DNA from: Thioclava sp. ES.031
Lineage (GTDB): Bacteria; Pseudomonadota; Alphaproteobacteria; Rhodobacterales; Rhodobacteraceae
Direction of reading: 5' to 3'
Assembly (NCBI RefSeq): GCF_002563775.1
Contig: NZ_PDJO01000001.1
Location: 940,001 to 1,004,000 of the forward strand
Length of the DNA stretch: 64,000 nucleotides
Part shown: piece by piece, positions 37,429 through 45,111 of the stretch
Numbering within the stretch: position 1 is the stretch's first letter
Layout of the letters: every line of letters begins with the position of its first letter
Translations under genes and position numbers: made by a program
The notes under the pieces: generated by a model
Seen by the model: only the letters and a program-made list of their open reading frames with translations
Databases searched by the model: none
Told to the model about the DNA's origin: nothing

Positions 37429-38439
37429 ATGAAAGATCAGGTCGCGACCGAACAGGATAAGGCCGCCAAATCCGCGACTGCGAAGCTGCCGGTCGACGGA
37501 CCTTCCGTTGCGGCGGAGACGGTGCCCGCGGGCGTCGATGTCTCGCTGAAAGGGGCGGGACCGACACAGTTTCCGCGCGTCGATCCGAGCGCGGTCCGGC
37601 TGGCCTTCGAGACCGGCAAATATCCCTATCGTCGGAAGATGGCGCGCCCCGCCTACGAGGCGGAGAAGGCGCAGCTTCAGGCCGAGTTGCTGAAAGTCCA
37701 GAAATGGGCGCAGGAGAGCGGCGAGAAATTCGTGATCCTCTTCGAGGGCCGCGACGCGGCGGGGAAGGGCGGCACGATCAAGCGCTTCACCGAACATCTC
37801 AACCCGCGCTTTGCTCGGGTCGTGGCGCTCAACAAGCCCTCCGAGGCCGAGCAGGGCCAGTGGTATTTCCAGCGCTATGTCGAGCATCTGCCGACCGCGG
37901 GCGAGATGACCTTCTATGATCGCAGCTGGTATAACCGCGCGGGCGTGGAGCGCGTGATGGGGTTCTGTAAACCCAACGATTACCTCGAATTCATGCGTCA
38001 GACCCCGGAATTGGAGCGGATGTTCGTCCGCTCGGGTATCCGGCTTTACAAATACTGGTTCTCGGTCACCCGCGAGGAGCAGCGCCGTCGCTTCAAATCG
38101 CGCGAAACCGACCCGCTCAAGCGCTGGAAGCTGTCGCCGATCGATCTGGCGAGCCTCGATCGCTGGGACGATTACACCGAGGCGAAAGAGGCGATGTTCT
38201 TCTACACCGACACCGCCGATGCGCCGTGGACCATCGTGAAGTCGAACGACAAGAAGCGCGCGCGGCTGAACTGCATGAAGCATTTCCTGTCGACGCTGGA
38301 CTATCCCGACAAGGATCCTTTGATCGCAACGCCGCCCGATCCGCTGATCGTGGGCCATGCGAGCCATGTCGTGCATTCGTCCGAGCATATTCTTGGCGCA
38401 TCTCTTCATCCCGATCAGCGCCGCGTGACCAAATCCTGA
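37429..38439 (+). CDS. ppk2: Polyphosphate kinase 2
   Basis: This 336-residue enzyme transfers phosphate between polyphosphate and nucleotides. Walker A is EGRDAAGKGGTIKR (about residues 105-118), and the lid and Walker B regions are ALNKPSEAEQGQWYFQRY and MTFYDRSWYNRAGVERVMGF. LYKYWFSVTREEQRRRF is also typical of the single-domain PPK2 class. I chose ATG at 37429 with GGAGGG upstream. The first 60 residues (rich in A, K, D) are a variable extension. The class I type, using ADP/GDP, is inferred from length and motif spelling. Confidence 0.92.
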   Translation: MKDQVATEQDKAAKSATAKLPVDGPSVAAETVPAGVDVSLKGAGPTQFPRVDPSAVRLAFETGKYPYRRKMARPAYEAEKAQLQAELLKVQKWAQESGEKFVILFEGRDAAGKGGTIKRFTEHLNPRFARVVALNKPSEAEQGQWYFQRYVEHLPTAGEMTFYDRSWYNRAGVERVMGFCKPNDYLEFMRQTPELERMFVRSGIRLYKYWFSVTREEQRRRFKSRETDPLKRWKLSPIDLASLDRWDDYTEAKEAMFFYTDTADAPWTIVKSNDKKRARLNCMKHFLSTLDYPDKDPLIATPPDPLIVGHASHVVHSSEHILGASLHPDQRRVTKS

Positions 38440-38531
38440 GCATGTGATCGCCGATGGCGATTTCGGTGACCGGTGGGGCTTGTCCCTCCGCCGGTTGCAT
38501 TCCATGTGAAGGGTAACAACCGGAGGAGAGC

Positions 38532-39134
38532 ATGGGCTGGAACGAAAGATTCGCCGGAGAAGAGTATCTCTATGGCACGACCCCGGCGGATTTCGTGGCG
38601 CGTCAGGCATGGCGTCTCGCTCCGGGGGCGCGGCTTCTGAGCATCGCTGACGGCGAAGGTCGCAACGGCACCTATCTCGCCAGCCTCGGAGTGCAGGTCA
38701 CGGCCCTCGAGCCGTCGGAAAACGCGCGCCGCAAGGCCGCTGAACTGGCGCAGGAGCGGGGCGTGTCGATGCAGACGATCGACGCCGATCTGCGCGGCTA
38801 TGACTGGCCGCGCGGCGAATATGACGCCGTTCTCGCCTGTTTCATCCAATTCGCCGATACCGCGTTTCGCGCGGAGATTTTCGACGGCATCGCGACCGCG
38901 CTCAAACCGGGCGGGCTTGCTTTGATCCACGGCTTCGCGCGCCGCCAGCCGCGCTACGGCACGGGCGGTCCCGGGGTCGTGGAGCAGCTCTACGATCTCG
39001 ATCTCCTGCGCGACGCGTTCCCGCGCTGGGAGGTGCTGCATCAGGCCGATTACGATGCCGATCTCGACGAGGGCGCGGGCCATTCCGGCCGCGCGGCTCT
39101 GATCGATTTCGTCGCCCGCAAACCCGAGCGGTGA
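38532..39134 (+). CDS. Class I SAM-dependent methyltransferase
   Basis: This 200-residue methyltransferase has motif I LLSIADGEGRNGTYLASLG, acidic residue in TALEPSENARR, motif IV AVLACFIQFAD, and a later LKPGGLALIHGF. It resembles the small TehB/thiopurine-type group. The substrate is unknown. GGAGGAG stands 5 bases before the ATG. It lies 92 bases after ppk2 and could share its transcript. Confidence 0.85.
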   Translation: MGWNERFAGEEYLYGTTPADFVARQAWRLAPGARLLSIADGEGRNGTYLASLGVQVTALEPSENARRKAAELAQERGVSMQTIDADLRGYDWPRGEYDAVLACFIQFADTAFRAEIFDGIATALKPGGLALIHGFARRQPRYGTGGPGVVEQLYDLDLLRDAFPRWEVLHQADYDADLDEGAGHSGRAALIDFVARKPER

Positions 39135-39303
39135 TTCCGCAGATTTCGGCATAAAGTCAGGGTTTCGCGCGGCTTATACGCGGGGTGCCTGACGTTCCGT
39201 CGCGATTTAAGTGCGATTTCTAGGCGATTTGCGCGTTCGATCGGCAATAGGCCGGAACCTGCCTAAGACCCCGTGCTTCCCTATAGCCCCAGTAGGGGAA
39301 ATG

Positions 39304-39350
39304 TGTGCCTGCGCACAGAGGAGTGTCTTCGCAACTACACGAATGCGTGT
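39304..39350. promoter_or_regulatory. Two short inverted repeats upstream of cytochrome c'
   Basis: TGTGC-N4-GCACA at 39304-39317 and ACACG-N4-CGTGT at 39337-39350, 33 bases centre to centre (about three helical turns), within 100 bases of the cytochrome c' start. Spacing suggests a pair of operators on one face of the DNA. They do not match the FnrL consensus TTGAT-N4-ATCAA. Confidence 0.35.
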
Positions 39351-39396
39351 AACATCAAACCGGTACGTTTCTTGCCATCGCAGATTGGAGTTCCAC

Positions 39397-39840
39397 ATGC
39401 GTAAGCCTCTCCTCGCCCTGACCTTCACCCTCGCCGCCAGCGCCGCCTTCGCGCAGTCGCCCAAAGACGCTGTCGAAGCGCGCCAAGGTTTCTTCGATTT
39501 GCTCGGTGCCCAGATGGCCGTGCTCGCGCCGATGGCTCAGGGCAAGATGGACTTCGACGCCGCCAAGGCACAGACCGCCGCCAACAACATCGCAGCGCTC
39601 GCGAAGGTCGACATCTCGCCGCTCTTCGTCGAAGGCACCTCGGTCGACGACATGATGGAGACCCACGCGAAGTCGGAAATCTGGTCGAACATGGACCTGT
39701 TCATGGAAAAGGCGGACGCCCTCCATCAAGCCGCGGCTGAGATGCCCGATGCGGCAGGCAGCCTCGAGACGCTGCAGCCGGCGGTCGGCAAGCTCGGCGG
39801 CACCTGCAAGGGCTGCCATGACGAGTTCCGTTCGAAGTAA
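39397..39840 (+). CDS. cycP: Cytochrome c'
   Basis: This 147-residue periplasmic cytochrome has a signal peptide ending SAAFAQ (about residue 20), a four-helix bundle and the haem motif CKGCHDEF at the very C-terminus (Cys137 to His141), the hallmark of cytochrome c'. These proteins bind NO with a five-coordinate haem and protect against nitrosative stress; that role is known for the family and inferred here. GGAG lies 7 bases before the ATG. A cytochrome b561 gene follows after 6 bases, likely in one operon. Confidence 0.92.
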   Translation: MRKPLLALTFTLAASAAFAQSPKDAVEARQGFFDLLGAQMAVLAPMAQGKMDFDAAKAQTAANNIAALAKVDISPLFVEGTSVDDMMETHAKSEIWSNMDLFMEKADALHQAAAEMPDAAGSLETLQPAVGKLGGTCKGCHDEFRSK

Positions 39841-39846
39841 CGCAGA

Positions 39847-40443
39847 ATGAAAGACACCGCCGCCTCCCCCGCGAAGAAAACCGTCACGGTCTGGGACCCT
39901 GTCGTGCGTCTGTTCCACTGGCTTCTGGTGCTGGCCTTTGCCGCCGCCTGGGGTCTCGGGGAATGGGGGCCGAACCAGATGACGTGGCATTTCTATGCCG
40001 GCTACGCGATCGCGGGGCTGCTGGCGGTGCGTCTTATCTGGGGGTTCGTGGGGTCGCGCACGGCGCGGTTCTCGCAGTTCCTCTATGGGCCCAAGGAGGT
40101 GGCGAATTATCTTCGCCACCTTCCGTCGAAGGAAAGCTCCGGCCATGTCGGGCATAATCCGCTGGGCGGCTGGTCGGTTGTCGTGATGCTCGCGCTGCTG
40201 ATCGTGCAGGTCGTGACCGGGCTGACCTCCGATCCGCAGGACTATATCAACGTCGGTCCCCTTGCGGGCTCCGTGCCCGACAGCATCAGCACGAGCTGGG
40301 CGCCGAAAATCCACGAATTCGTGGCGACCCTGCTGCTGATCGTCGTCGGTATCCATATCGCGGCCATCGTCTATTACCGGACCTGGAAGGGTGTGAACCT
40401 CGTGAAGCCGATGATCACGGGTAAGAAAGAAGTGGGCGAGTAA
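39847..40443 (+). CDS. Cytochrome b561 family membrane protein
   Basis: This 198-residue diheme-type membrane protein has four helices (about residues 20-40, 45-65, 100-122 and 155-178). Histidines that may bind haem are in RLFHWLLVL, TWHFYAGYAI, KIHEFVATLL and GIHIAAIVYY. It follows cytochrome c' by 6 bases, an arrangement seen in other proteobacteria, and may connect the quinone pool with the periplasmic cytochrome. The electron path is an inference. Confidence 0.88.
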   Translation: MKDTAASPAKKTVTVWDPVVRLFHWLLVLAFAAAWGLGEWGPNQMTWHFYAGYAIAGLLAVRLIWGFVGSRTARFSQFLYGPKEVANYLRHLPSKESSGHVGHNPLGGWSVVVMLALLIVQVVTGLTSDPQDYINVGPLAGSVPDSISTSWAPKIHEFVATLLLIVVGIHIAAIVYYRTWKGVNLVKPMITGKKEVGE

Positions 40444-40486
40444 CCGCTCTCTTGACCGCCGCGTCGGGCGGGGCTAGCGCTCGCCC

Positions 40487-41905
40487 ATGACGAGCACCGA
40501 CCCATCCCAGAGCGCGCCACCGCCGCCTCCGTCGCAAAACCAAGCGATGCCGCTCGCCCGCCATGTGCGGGCGATCTTCACTTTGGGTCTGCCGCTGATC
40601 GGCTCCAACCTCGCGCAGATGCTGCTCAACGTGACCGATACGGTGATGGTGGGCTGGTATGGCGTCGAGGCGCTGGCGGCGCTGGTGTTGGGCACCTCCT
40701 ATTTCTTCTCGATCTTCATGCTGGGCAACGGGATCGCGCTGGCGGTGATGGGGCGCGTCTCGGCGAGCCTAGGCGCGGATGACGAGGTGCAGGCGCGGCG
40801 CGACACCCGGATGGGGATCTGGCTGTCGATCCTGTTCGGGGTCGCGATGCTGCCGGTCTTCTGGAATTCCGGCGCGGTGCTGGAGATGCTGGGCCAGAAG
40901 CCCGAGATTGCGGCGCTCGCACAGGATTACCTGCGCATCCTCGGCTTCGCCCTCGCACCCGGCCTCGCGATGATGGTGATCCGCTCGTACCTGTCCGCGC
41001 AGGAGCGCACGGCGGTGCTGCTCTGGATCACGCTGGGGGCTGTTCTACTGAACGCGGGCGTCAACTGGATCCTGATCTTCGGCAATTGGGGCGCGCCGGA
41101 ACTGGGCGTGCGGGGTGCGGCCATCGCCTCGCTCAGCGCGATGGTGCTGAACCTCGTCGCGCAGGCGATCTATGCCGCGCGTGCGCCGGGCCTGACCCAT
41201 ATCCGGCTGTTCCAGCGCTTCTGGCGGCCCGATTGGGAGGCTTTCTGGATCGTCGCCAAGATGGGCCTGCCGGTGGGGCTGACTGCGGTGGCGGAAGGCT
41301 CGATGTTTCAGGCCTCGGCGCTGATGATGGGCTGGATCGGCACGATTGAACTCGCCGCGCACGGGATCGCGCTGCAGGTCTCCTCGATCACCTTCATGGT
41401 GCATGTCGGTCTGTCGAACGCTGCCACCGTGCGGGCGGGCCGGGCGCATGGGAAGCGTGACCCGCGCCTTCTGCGTGACGGGGCGCGGGTGGTGACGGGG
41501 CTTTCCGTGGGCTTCGGTCTGCTGACGGTGGCGGTCTTCGTCTTCGCGGGGCCGTGGCTCACGCGGCTCTTTCTCGATGCCGACAATCCGGCCACGCCCG
41601 AGATCGTCCTCTATGGTGTGCGCTTCCTGATGGTCGCGGCGATTTTCCAGCTCTTCGACCTGATGCAGGTTATGGCGCTGGGCCTGCTGCGCGGCGTGCA
41701 GGACACACGCGTGCCGATGTGGATGGCGGTGGCGAGCTATTGGCTGATCGGTATCCCGGCCAGCTACTTTCTCGCCTTCACGCTGGATTTCGGCGGCGTC
41801 GGGCTTTGGCTCGGCCTCGTGCTTGGCCTTGCCTCGGCGGGGGCGATGATGATGCGGCGGTTCTGGCGCGGACCGTGGTTGCAGCCCCGCCAGTCAGTCG
41901 CTTAA
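40487..41905 (+). CDS. MATE family efflux transporter (NorM-like)
   Basis: This 472-residue exporter has about 12 helices in two halves. Family motifs include GLPLIGSNLAQMLLNVTDTVMVGWYG at the start and GLPVGLTAVAEGSMFQASALMMGWIG at the start of the second half. MATE proteins use Na+ or H+ to expel cationic compounds. The N-terminal 20 residues (rich in S, P and Q) may be an overlong start; ATG at 40547 would give a family-like beginning but lacks a ribosome site. It converges with the ubiquinone hydroxylase gene, overlapping by four bases. Confidence 0.9.
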   Translation: MTSTDPSQSAPPPPPSQNQAMPLARHVRAIFTLGLPLIGSNLAQMLLNVTDTVMVGWYGVEALAALVLGTSYFFSIFMLGNGIALAVMGRVSASLGADDEVQARRDTRMGIWLSILFGVAMLPVFWNSGAVLEMLGQKPEIAALAQDYLRILGFALAPGLAMMVIRSYLSAQERTAVLLWITLGAVLLNAGVNWILIFGNWGAPELGVRGAAIASLSAMVLNLVAQAIYAARAPGLTHIRLFQRFWRPDWEAFWIVAKMGLPVGLTAVAEGSMFQASALMMGWIGTIELAAHGIALQVSSITFMVHVGLSNAATVRAGRAHGKRDPRLLRDGARVVTGLSVGFGLLTVAVFVFAGPWLTRLFLDADNPATPEIVLYGVRFLMVAAIFQLFDLMQVMALGLLRGVQDTRVPMWMAVASYWLIGIPASYFLAFTLDFGGVGLWLGLVLGLASAGAMMMRRFWRGPWLQPRQSVA

Positions 41906-43113
41906 CGCACGCCGAGCCCCGCCTTCATCAGCGTCTTGCGCACCGGTCCGAGCGAATAGAGCGCGCCCAGAACGCCTGCGCGCAGATCGCGCAGCGGCTG
42001 GGCTTCGACCATCGAGGCGCGGTTGAGCAGGTCGATCCCTACTTCGCGCGCCTTCACCTCCGGCCAACGGCGCCGGTGATAGGCGTCGAGCATCTTCGCC
42101 TCGCCCAGATGCACCGGGTCTTCCTCGGCCAGCTTCAGAAGGCAGGCGAGATCGGCGAGGCTCATGTTCAGCCCCTGCGCGCCGATCGGCGGAATGACAT
42201 GGGCGGCCTCGGCGATCAGGGCCACGCGCTGGCCCGAGAACCGATCCGCGATCTGCGTCATCATTGGCCAGACCGCGCGGCGGGTTTCCAGCTTCAGCGG
42301 CCCGAGAAGCCCGGTCGAGCGTTCCATGATCGCCGCTTCGAATTCCTCCGTGGGCAGCGTGGCGAGGCGCTCGGCCTCGGCAGCGCGCTCCATCCAGACG
42401 ATCGCGGAAGAGGGTTTGCCGTCACGATCAGGCAGCGGCACCAGCGTGAACGGCCCGCCCGAGCGGTGAATCTCGGTCGAGACGTTGTCATGCGGGATCG
42501 GGTGGGTGACCGCGAAGGCCAGCGCCTTCTGCCCGTAGCGGATCGTCTTGACGCCAAGCCCCGCCGCTTCGCGCACGAAGGAATTGCGGCCATCGGCCCC
42601 GATGACGAGACGGGCTCGCACATGGGTGCCGTCGGACAGCGTCACCTCGGCACCGCTTTCGCGGGTCACGAGGCCGGTCGTCGCGACGCCGGGGCGGAAA
42701 TCGACGAGCGGGTTGTCGGCCAGCGCGGCCACCAGCTCGCGGCGCAGCAGCCAGTTCGGGAAATTCCAGCCGAAGGGCTCGTCCGACAGATCCGCCGCGT
42801 CGAAATCGCGGGTCAGCCGTGCGGTCGGGCTTTCGCCGCCCGCATCCACGATCCGCATGATCTGCAGCGGCGCGGCATAGGGCAGGAGCCGATCCCAGAT
42901 CCCCGCAGCCTGCAGCACCTCGCGCGACGGGCGCAGGAACGCGGTCGAGCGCATATCCGCGCCCTCCGCCGCCTCTTCGGTGACCGGCGGCGTGGGGTCG
43001 ACGCAGATCGTGGTGAAGCCGGCCTGCCCGAAGGCCGCGGCTGCGGTCAGACCGGCGACGCCGCCGCCGGAGATCAGGATATCGGTGTCGATGGGTGTGC
43101 GGGTCTCGGCCAT
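41902..43113 (-). CDS. UbiH/UbiF/COQ6-family ubiquinone biosynthesis hydroxylase
   Basis: This 403-residue FAD monooxygenase shows the dinucleotide motif ILISGGGVAGLTAAAAFGQ, the DG motif ARLVIGADGRNSFVR, and the GD-motif region VALIAEAAHVIPPIGAQGLNM, where the family's usual GD/GN dipeptide reads AE. Such enzymes hydroxylate the ring of ubiquinone precursors. Which ring position it acts on (UbiH, UbiF, UbiL or UbiM type) cannot be set by eye. It starts with ATG at 43113, single gene. The gap 43114-43317 holds only a terminator for the next gene. Confidence 0.88.
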   Translation of the reverse strand: MAETRTPIDTDILISGGGVAGLTAAAAFGQAGFTTICVDPTPPVTEEAAEGADMRSTAFLRPSREVLQAAGIWDRLLPYAAPLQIMRIVDAGGESPTARLTRDFDAADLSDEPFGWNFPNWLLRRELVAALADNPLVDFRPGVATTGLVTRESGAEVTLSDGTHVRARLVIGADGRNSFVREAAGLGVKTIRYGQKALAFAVTHPIPHDNVSTEIHRSGGPFTLVPLPDRDGKPSSAIVWMERAAEAERLATLPTEEFEAAIMERSTGLLGPLKLETRRAVWPMMTQIADRFSGQRVALIAEAAHVIPPIGAQGLNMSLADLACLLKLAEEDPVHLGEAKMLDAYHRRRWPEVKAREVGIDLLNRASMVEAQPLRDLRAGVLGALYSLGPVRKTLMKAGLGVR

Positions 43114-43245
43114 GGGGCGCCTCCGTCAATGTCCGTGCCACTTTGCCCTCCGGCGCAGGCAGGTGCAATGATCCGCCGCCGGGATGCGACGTGGCGACAC
43201 AGCGAAACGCAAGCCGGGGGCGTGCAGGTCCCGCAACGCGCGGCA

Positions 43246-43280
43246 CAAAAAGAAACAGCCCGGATCGCGCGGATCCGGGC
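43246..43280 (-). terminator. Rho-independent terminator of the small membrane protein gene
   Basis: On the minus strand GCCCGGATC pairs with GATCCGGGC (9 bp, 5-nt loop; 43258-43280), followed by a tract TGTTTCTTTTTG. It lies 38 bases past the stop of the 75-residue gene, which supports that gene being real. Confidence 0.75.
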
Positions 43281-43317
43281 CGTGTTCGCCAAGGGCGAGA
43301 ATTCTTCTGATGCGACG

Positions 43318-43545
43318 TCAGCCGCCTGCGGTCATCACCACGATGAGGGCGAGCATGATCCAGGTGGCGCCCACGGCCCAGAGGATCAGGCCGCCAAGGC
43401 CCATGATCGCGACCATGCCCGCGGCCAGAGCCACGACGACAAGCGCGAGGGTGAACATGAAAGCCGGCGAAATCTGCTTGTGCTCGGTTTCGGAATGATC
43501 GGCCACATAGGCCGAAACGCCGGAATCGGCGGTCGTCATGGTCAT
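43318..43545 (-). CDS. Small two-helix membrane protein, unknown family
   Basis: This 75-residue protein has a hydrophilic N-terminus of about 28 residues (ADSGVSAYVADHSETEHKQ) and two helices at about 29-50 and 53-73. I do not recognise the family. It is not the aa3 oxidase subunit IV, which has one helix. It has its own GGGAGA ribosome site 7 bases from ATG 43545 (an ATG two codons later is also possible) and a strong terminator, so it is expressed as a single gene. No functional clue. Confidence 0.65.
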   Translation of the reverse strand: MTMTTADSGVSAYVADHSETEHKQISPAFMFTLALVVVALAAGMVAIMGLGGLILWAVGATWIMLALIVVMTAGG

Positions 43546-43659
43546 AATCGATTCTCCCGTTTGCTGTCTCCCTGACAGGCCACCGTGATTTAAAGATGCA
43601 TCTCGTTTCGATAAAGATGCGAAGCCGTGCCATATTGTCGCAGCGCCGTCACTTTCCCT

Positions 43660-44361
43660 TCATGCGCGCGTGATTTTGCGCAGGAACCCGGCGAGATCGG
43701 CAGTGTGATAGTGGATGTGATCCTCCGGCGCGGGGGCAGGGGCGACATGCACGGTCTTCATCCCGATCGCATGGGGATGGCGCAGGTTGCGGGCGTCGTC
43801 TTCGAACATCGCCCCGCGGTCGGGCGCGATCCCGGCCTGCGCGAAGACCCGGTCGAAAGCTTCGGCGCGCGGCTTGGGATGAAATTCGGCATGCTCGACG
43901 CCATAGACCCCGTCGAACAGCCCCGTCAGCCCGCGCGCCGCGATCACCCGCGTCGCATAGGGGGCCGAACCGTTCGTGTAGACGATCTTGCGGCCCGGCA
44001 GGGCTTCGATGCCGTCACGCAGCGCCTCATCCACCACCAGATGGTCGAGCGAAATCTCGTGCACCTCGTGCAGATAGGGGGCAGGGTCCACATCGTGCTC
44101 GTGCATCAGACCCGCCAGCGTGGTGCCGTAAAGCTGCCAGTAGTGATTGCGCAGATGGTCGGCCCGCGCGCGATCGACGCCCAGCGAGCGCATCACGAAA
44201 TCGGTCATCTTCACTTCGATCTGGTCGAAGAGCCGCGCCTCTGGCGGGTAGAGCGTGTTGTCGAGATCGAACACCCAGGCGTCGACATGCGCGAACTCGG
44301 CGGCGAGATCGCGGTCGGCAGGGGTGGCGGAGGCGGGGGCAGGCGCGGAGCTGTCTGTCAT
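43660..44361 (-). CDS. HAD-family pyrimidine 5'-nucleotidase
   Basis: This 233-residue haloacid-dehalogenase phosphatase is of the SDT1/pyrimidine 5'-nucleotidase type. Motif I is WVFDLDNTLYPPEARLF with the nucleophile Asp, motif II IVYTNGSAPYA, motif III Lys in HPKPRAEAFDRV, and motif IV MFEDDARNL. I chose ATG at 44361 (MTDSSAPAP); the first 25 residues are low-complexity. It is divergent from the GntR regulator gene with a 96-base shared upstream region. Confidence 0.87.
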   Translation of the reverse strand: MTDSSAPAPASATPADRDLAAEFAHVDAWVFDLDNTLYPPEARLFDQIEVKMTDFVMRSLGVDRARADHLRNHYWQLYGTTLAGLMHEHDVDPAPYLHEVHEISLDHLVVDEALRDGIEALPGRKIVYTNGSAPYATRVIAARGLTGLFDGVYGVEHAEFHPKPRAEAFDRVFAQAGIAPDRGAMFEDDARNLRHPHAIGMKTVHVAPAPAPEDHIHYHTADLAGFLRKITRA

Positions 44362-44457
44362 GGGCTGCAAGCTAGGTCGCGCGGCGCGCAGGTGCAATCT
44401 GCTTGTCACCGGGGGCGGCCCGCGCCTAATCTCTGGCAGAACGCGAAAGCAGGTTGC

Positions 44458-45111
44458 ATGCAAAAAGACGCCTACACCCTTATACTCGACGCCATCGACG
44501 AAGGCGTTTACCGCCCCGGGGACCGTTTGGTCGAATCCGAATTGGCGGAGCGGTTCGGTGTGTCACGCACCCCGGTACGCGAGGCGCTGCAGCGGCTGGA
44601 AACCCAACAAATGCTGGCCAGAGACGGGCGGTCGCTGATCGTGGCCTCGCTCGATCACAACCAGCTGGCGGAGCTCTATATCGTGCGTGCCGAGCTGGAG
44701 GCCTTGGCCGCGCAGCTGGCGGCGAAACATGCGGCCCCCGAAGAGGTCCGCGTGCTGCAGAACATGATCGACGAGGATCGCGGTCAACTCGACGATCCGG
44801 AGGCGCTGAGCCGGGCCAATCGCCGGTTCCACCACCAAATTCACCTCGCCTCGCATAATCGTTACCTCGTCCAGCAGCTCGACCTCGTGCACCGCTCGAT
44901 GGCGCTTCTCGCGACGACCTCGCTTGCGGTGAAGGGCCGGGGCGAGGCTGCGCTCGACGAGCATCAGGCGATTGTCGATGCGATCCGCGAGGGCAATGGC
45001 GATGCGGCGGCCTCGGCACTGCGCGCCCATATCTCGCGGGCCTTCGAGACGCGCCTCACGCTCGACGCTGCGCATCACGGCACGGCGGGCCATTGGGCCG
45101 AGGCGCTTTGA
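44458..45111 (+). CDS. GntR family transcriptional regulator (FadR/FCD subgroup)
   Basis: This 217-residue regulator has an N-terminal winged helix (YTLILDAIDEGVYRPGDRLVESELAERFGVSRTPVREALQRL, the classical GntR signature) and a C-terminal all-helical FCD domain with RRFHHQIHLAS and DEHQAIVDAI, which carries the metal/ligand site His residues. I chose ATG at 44458, where the GntR domain begins; a far longer frame upstream is only a shadow of the opposite gene. Its ligand and targets are unknown. It could regulate the divergent nucleotidase or the glycosyltransferase behind it. Confidence 0.9.
   Translation: MQKDAYTLILDAIDEGVYRPGDRLVESELAERFGVSRTPVREALQRLETQQMLARDGRSLIVASLDHNQLAELYIVRAELEALAAQLAAKHAAPEEVRVLQNMIDEDRGQLDDPEALSRANRRFHHQIHLASHNRYLVQQLDLVHRSMALLATTSLAVKGRGEAALDEHQAIVDAIREGNGDAAASALRAHISRAFETRLTLDAAHHGTAGHWAEAL

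Noticed and set aside
43627..44457. N-terminal extension of about 277 codons in frame with the GntR regulator
   Set aside because: It runs opposite the HAD nucleotidase gene and is not GntR-like. The family signature starts at the ATG at 44458.
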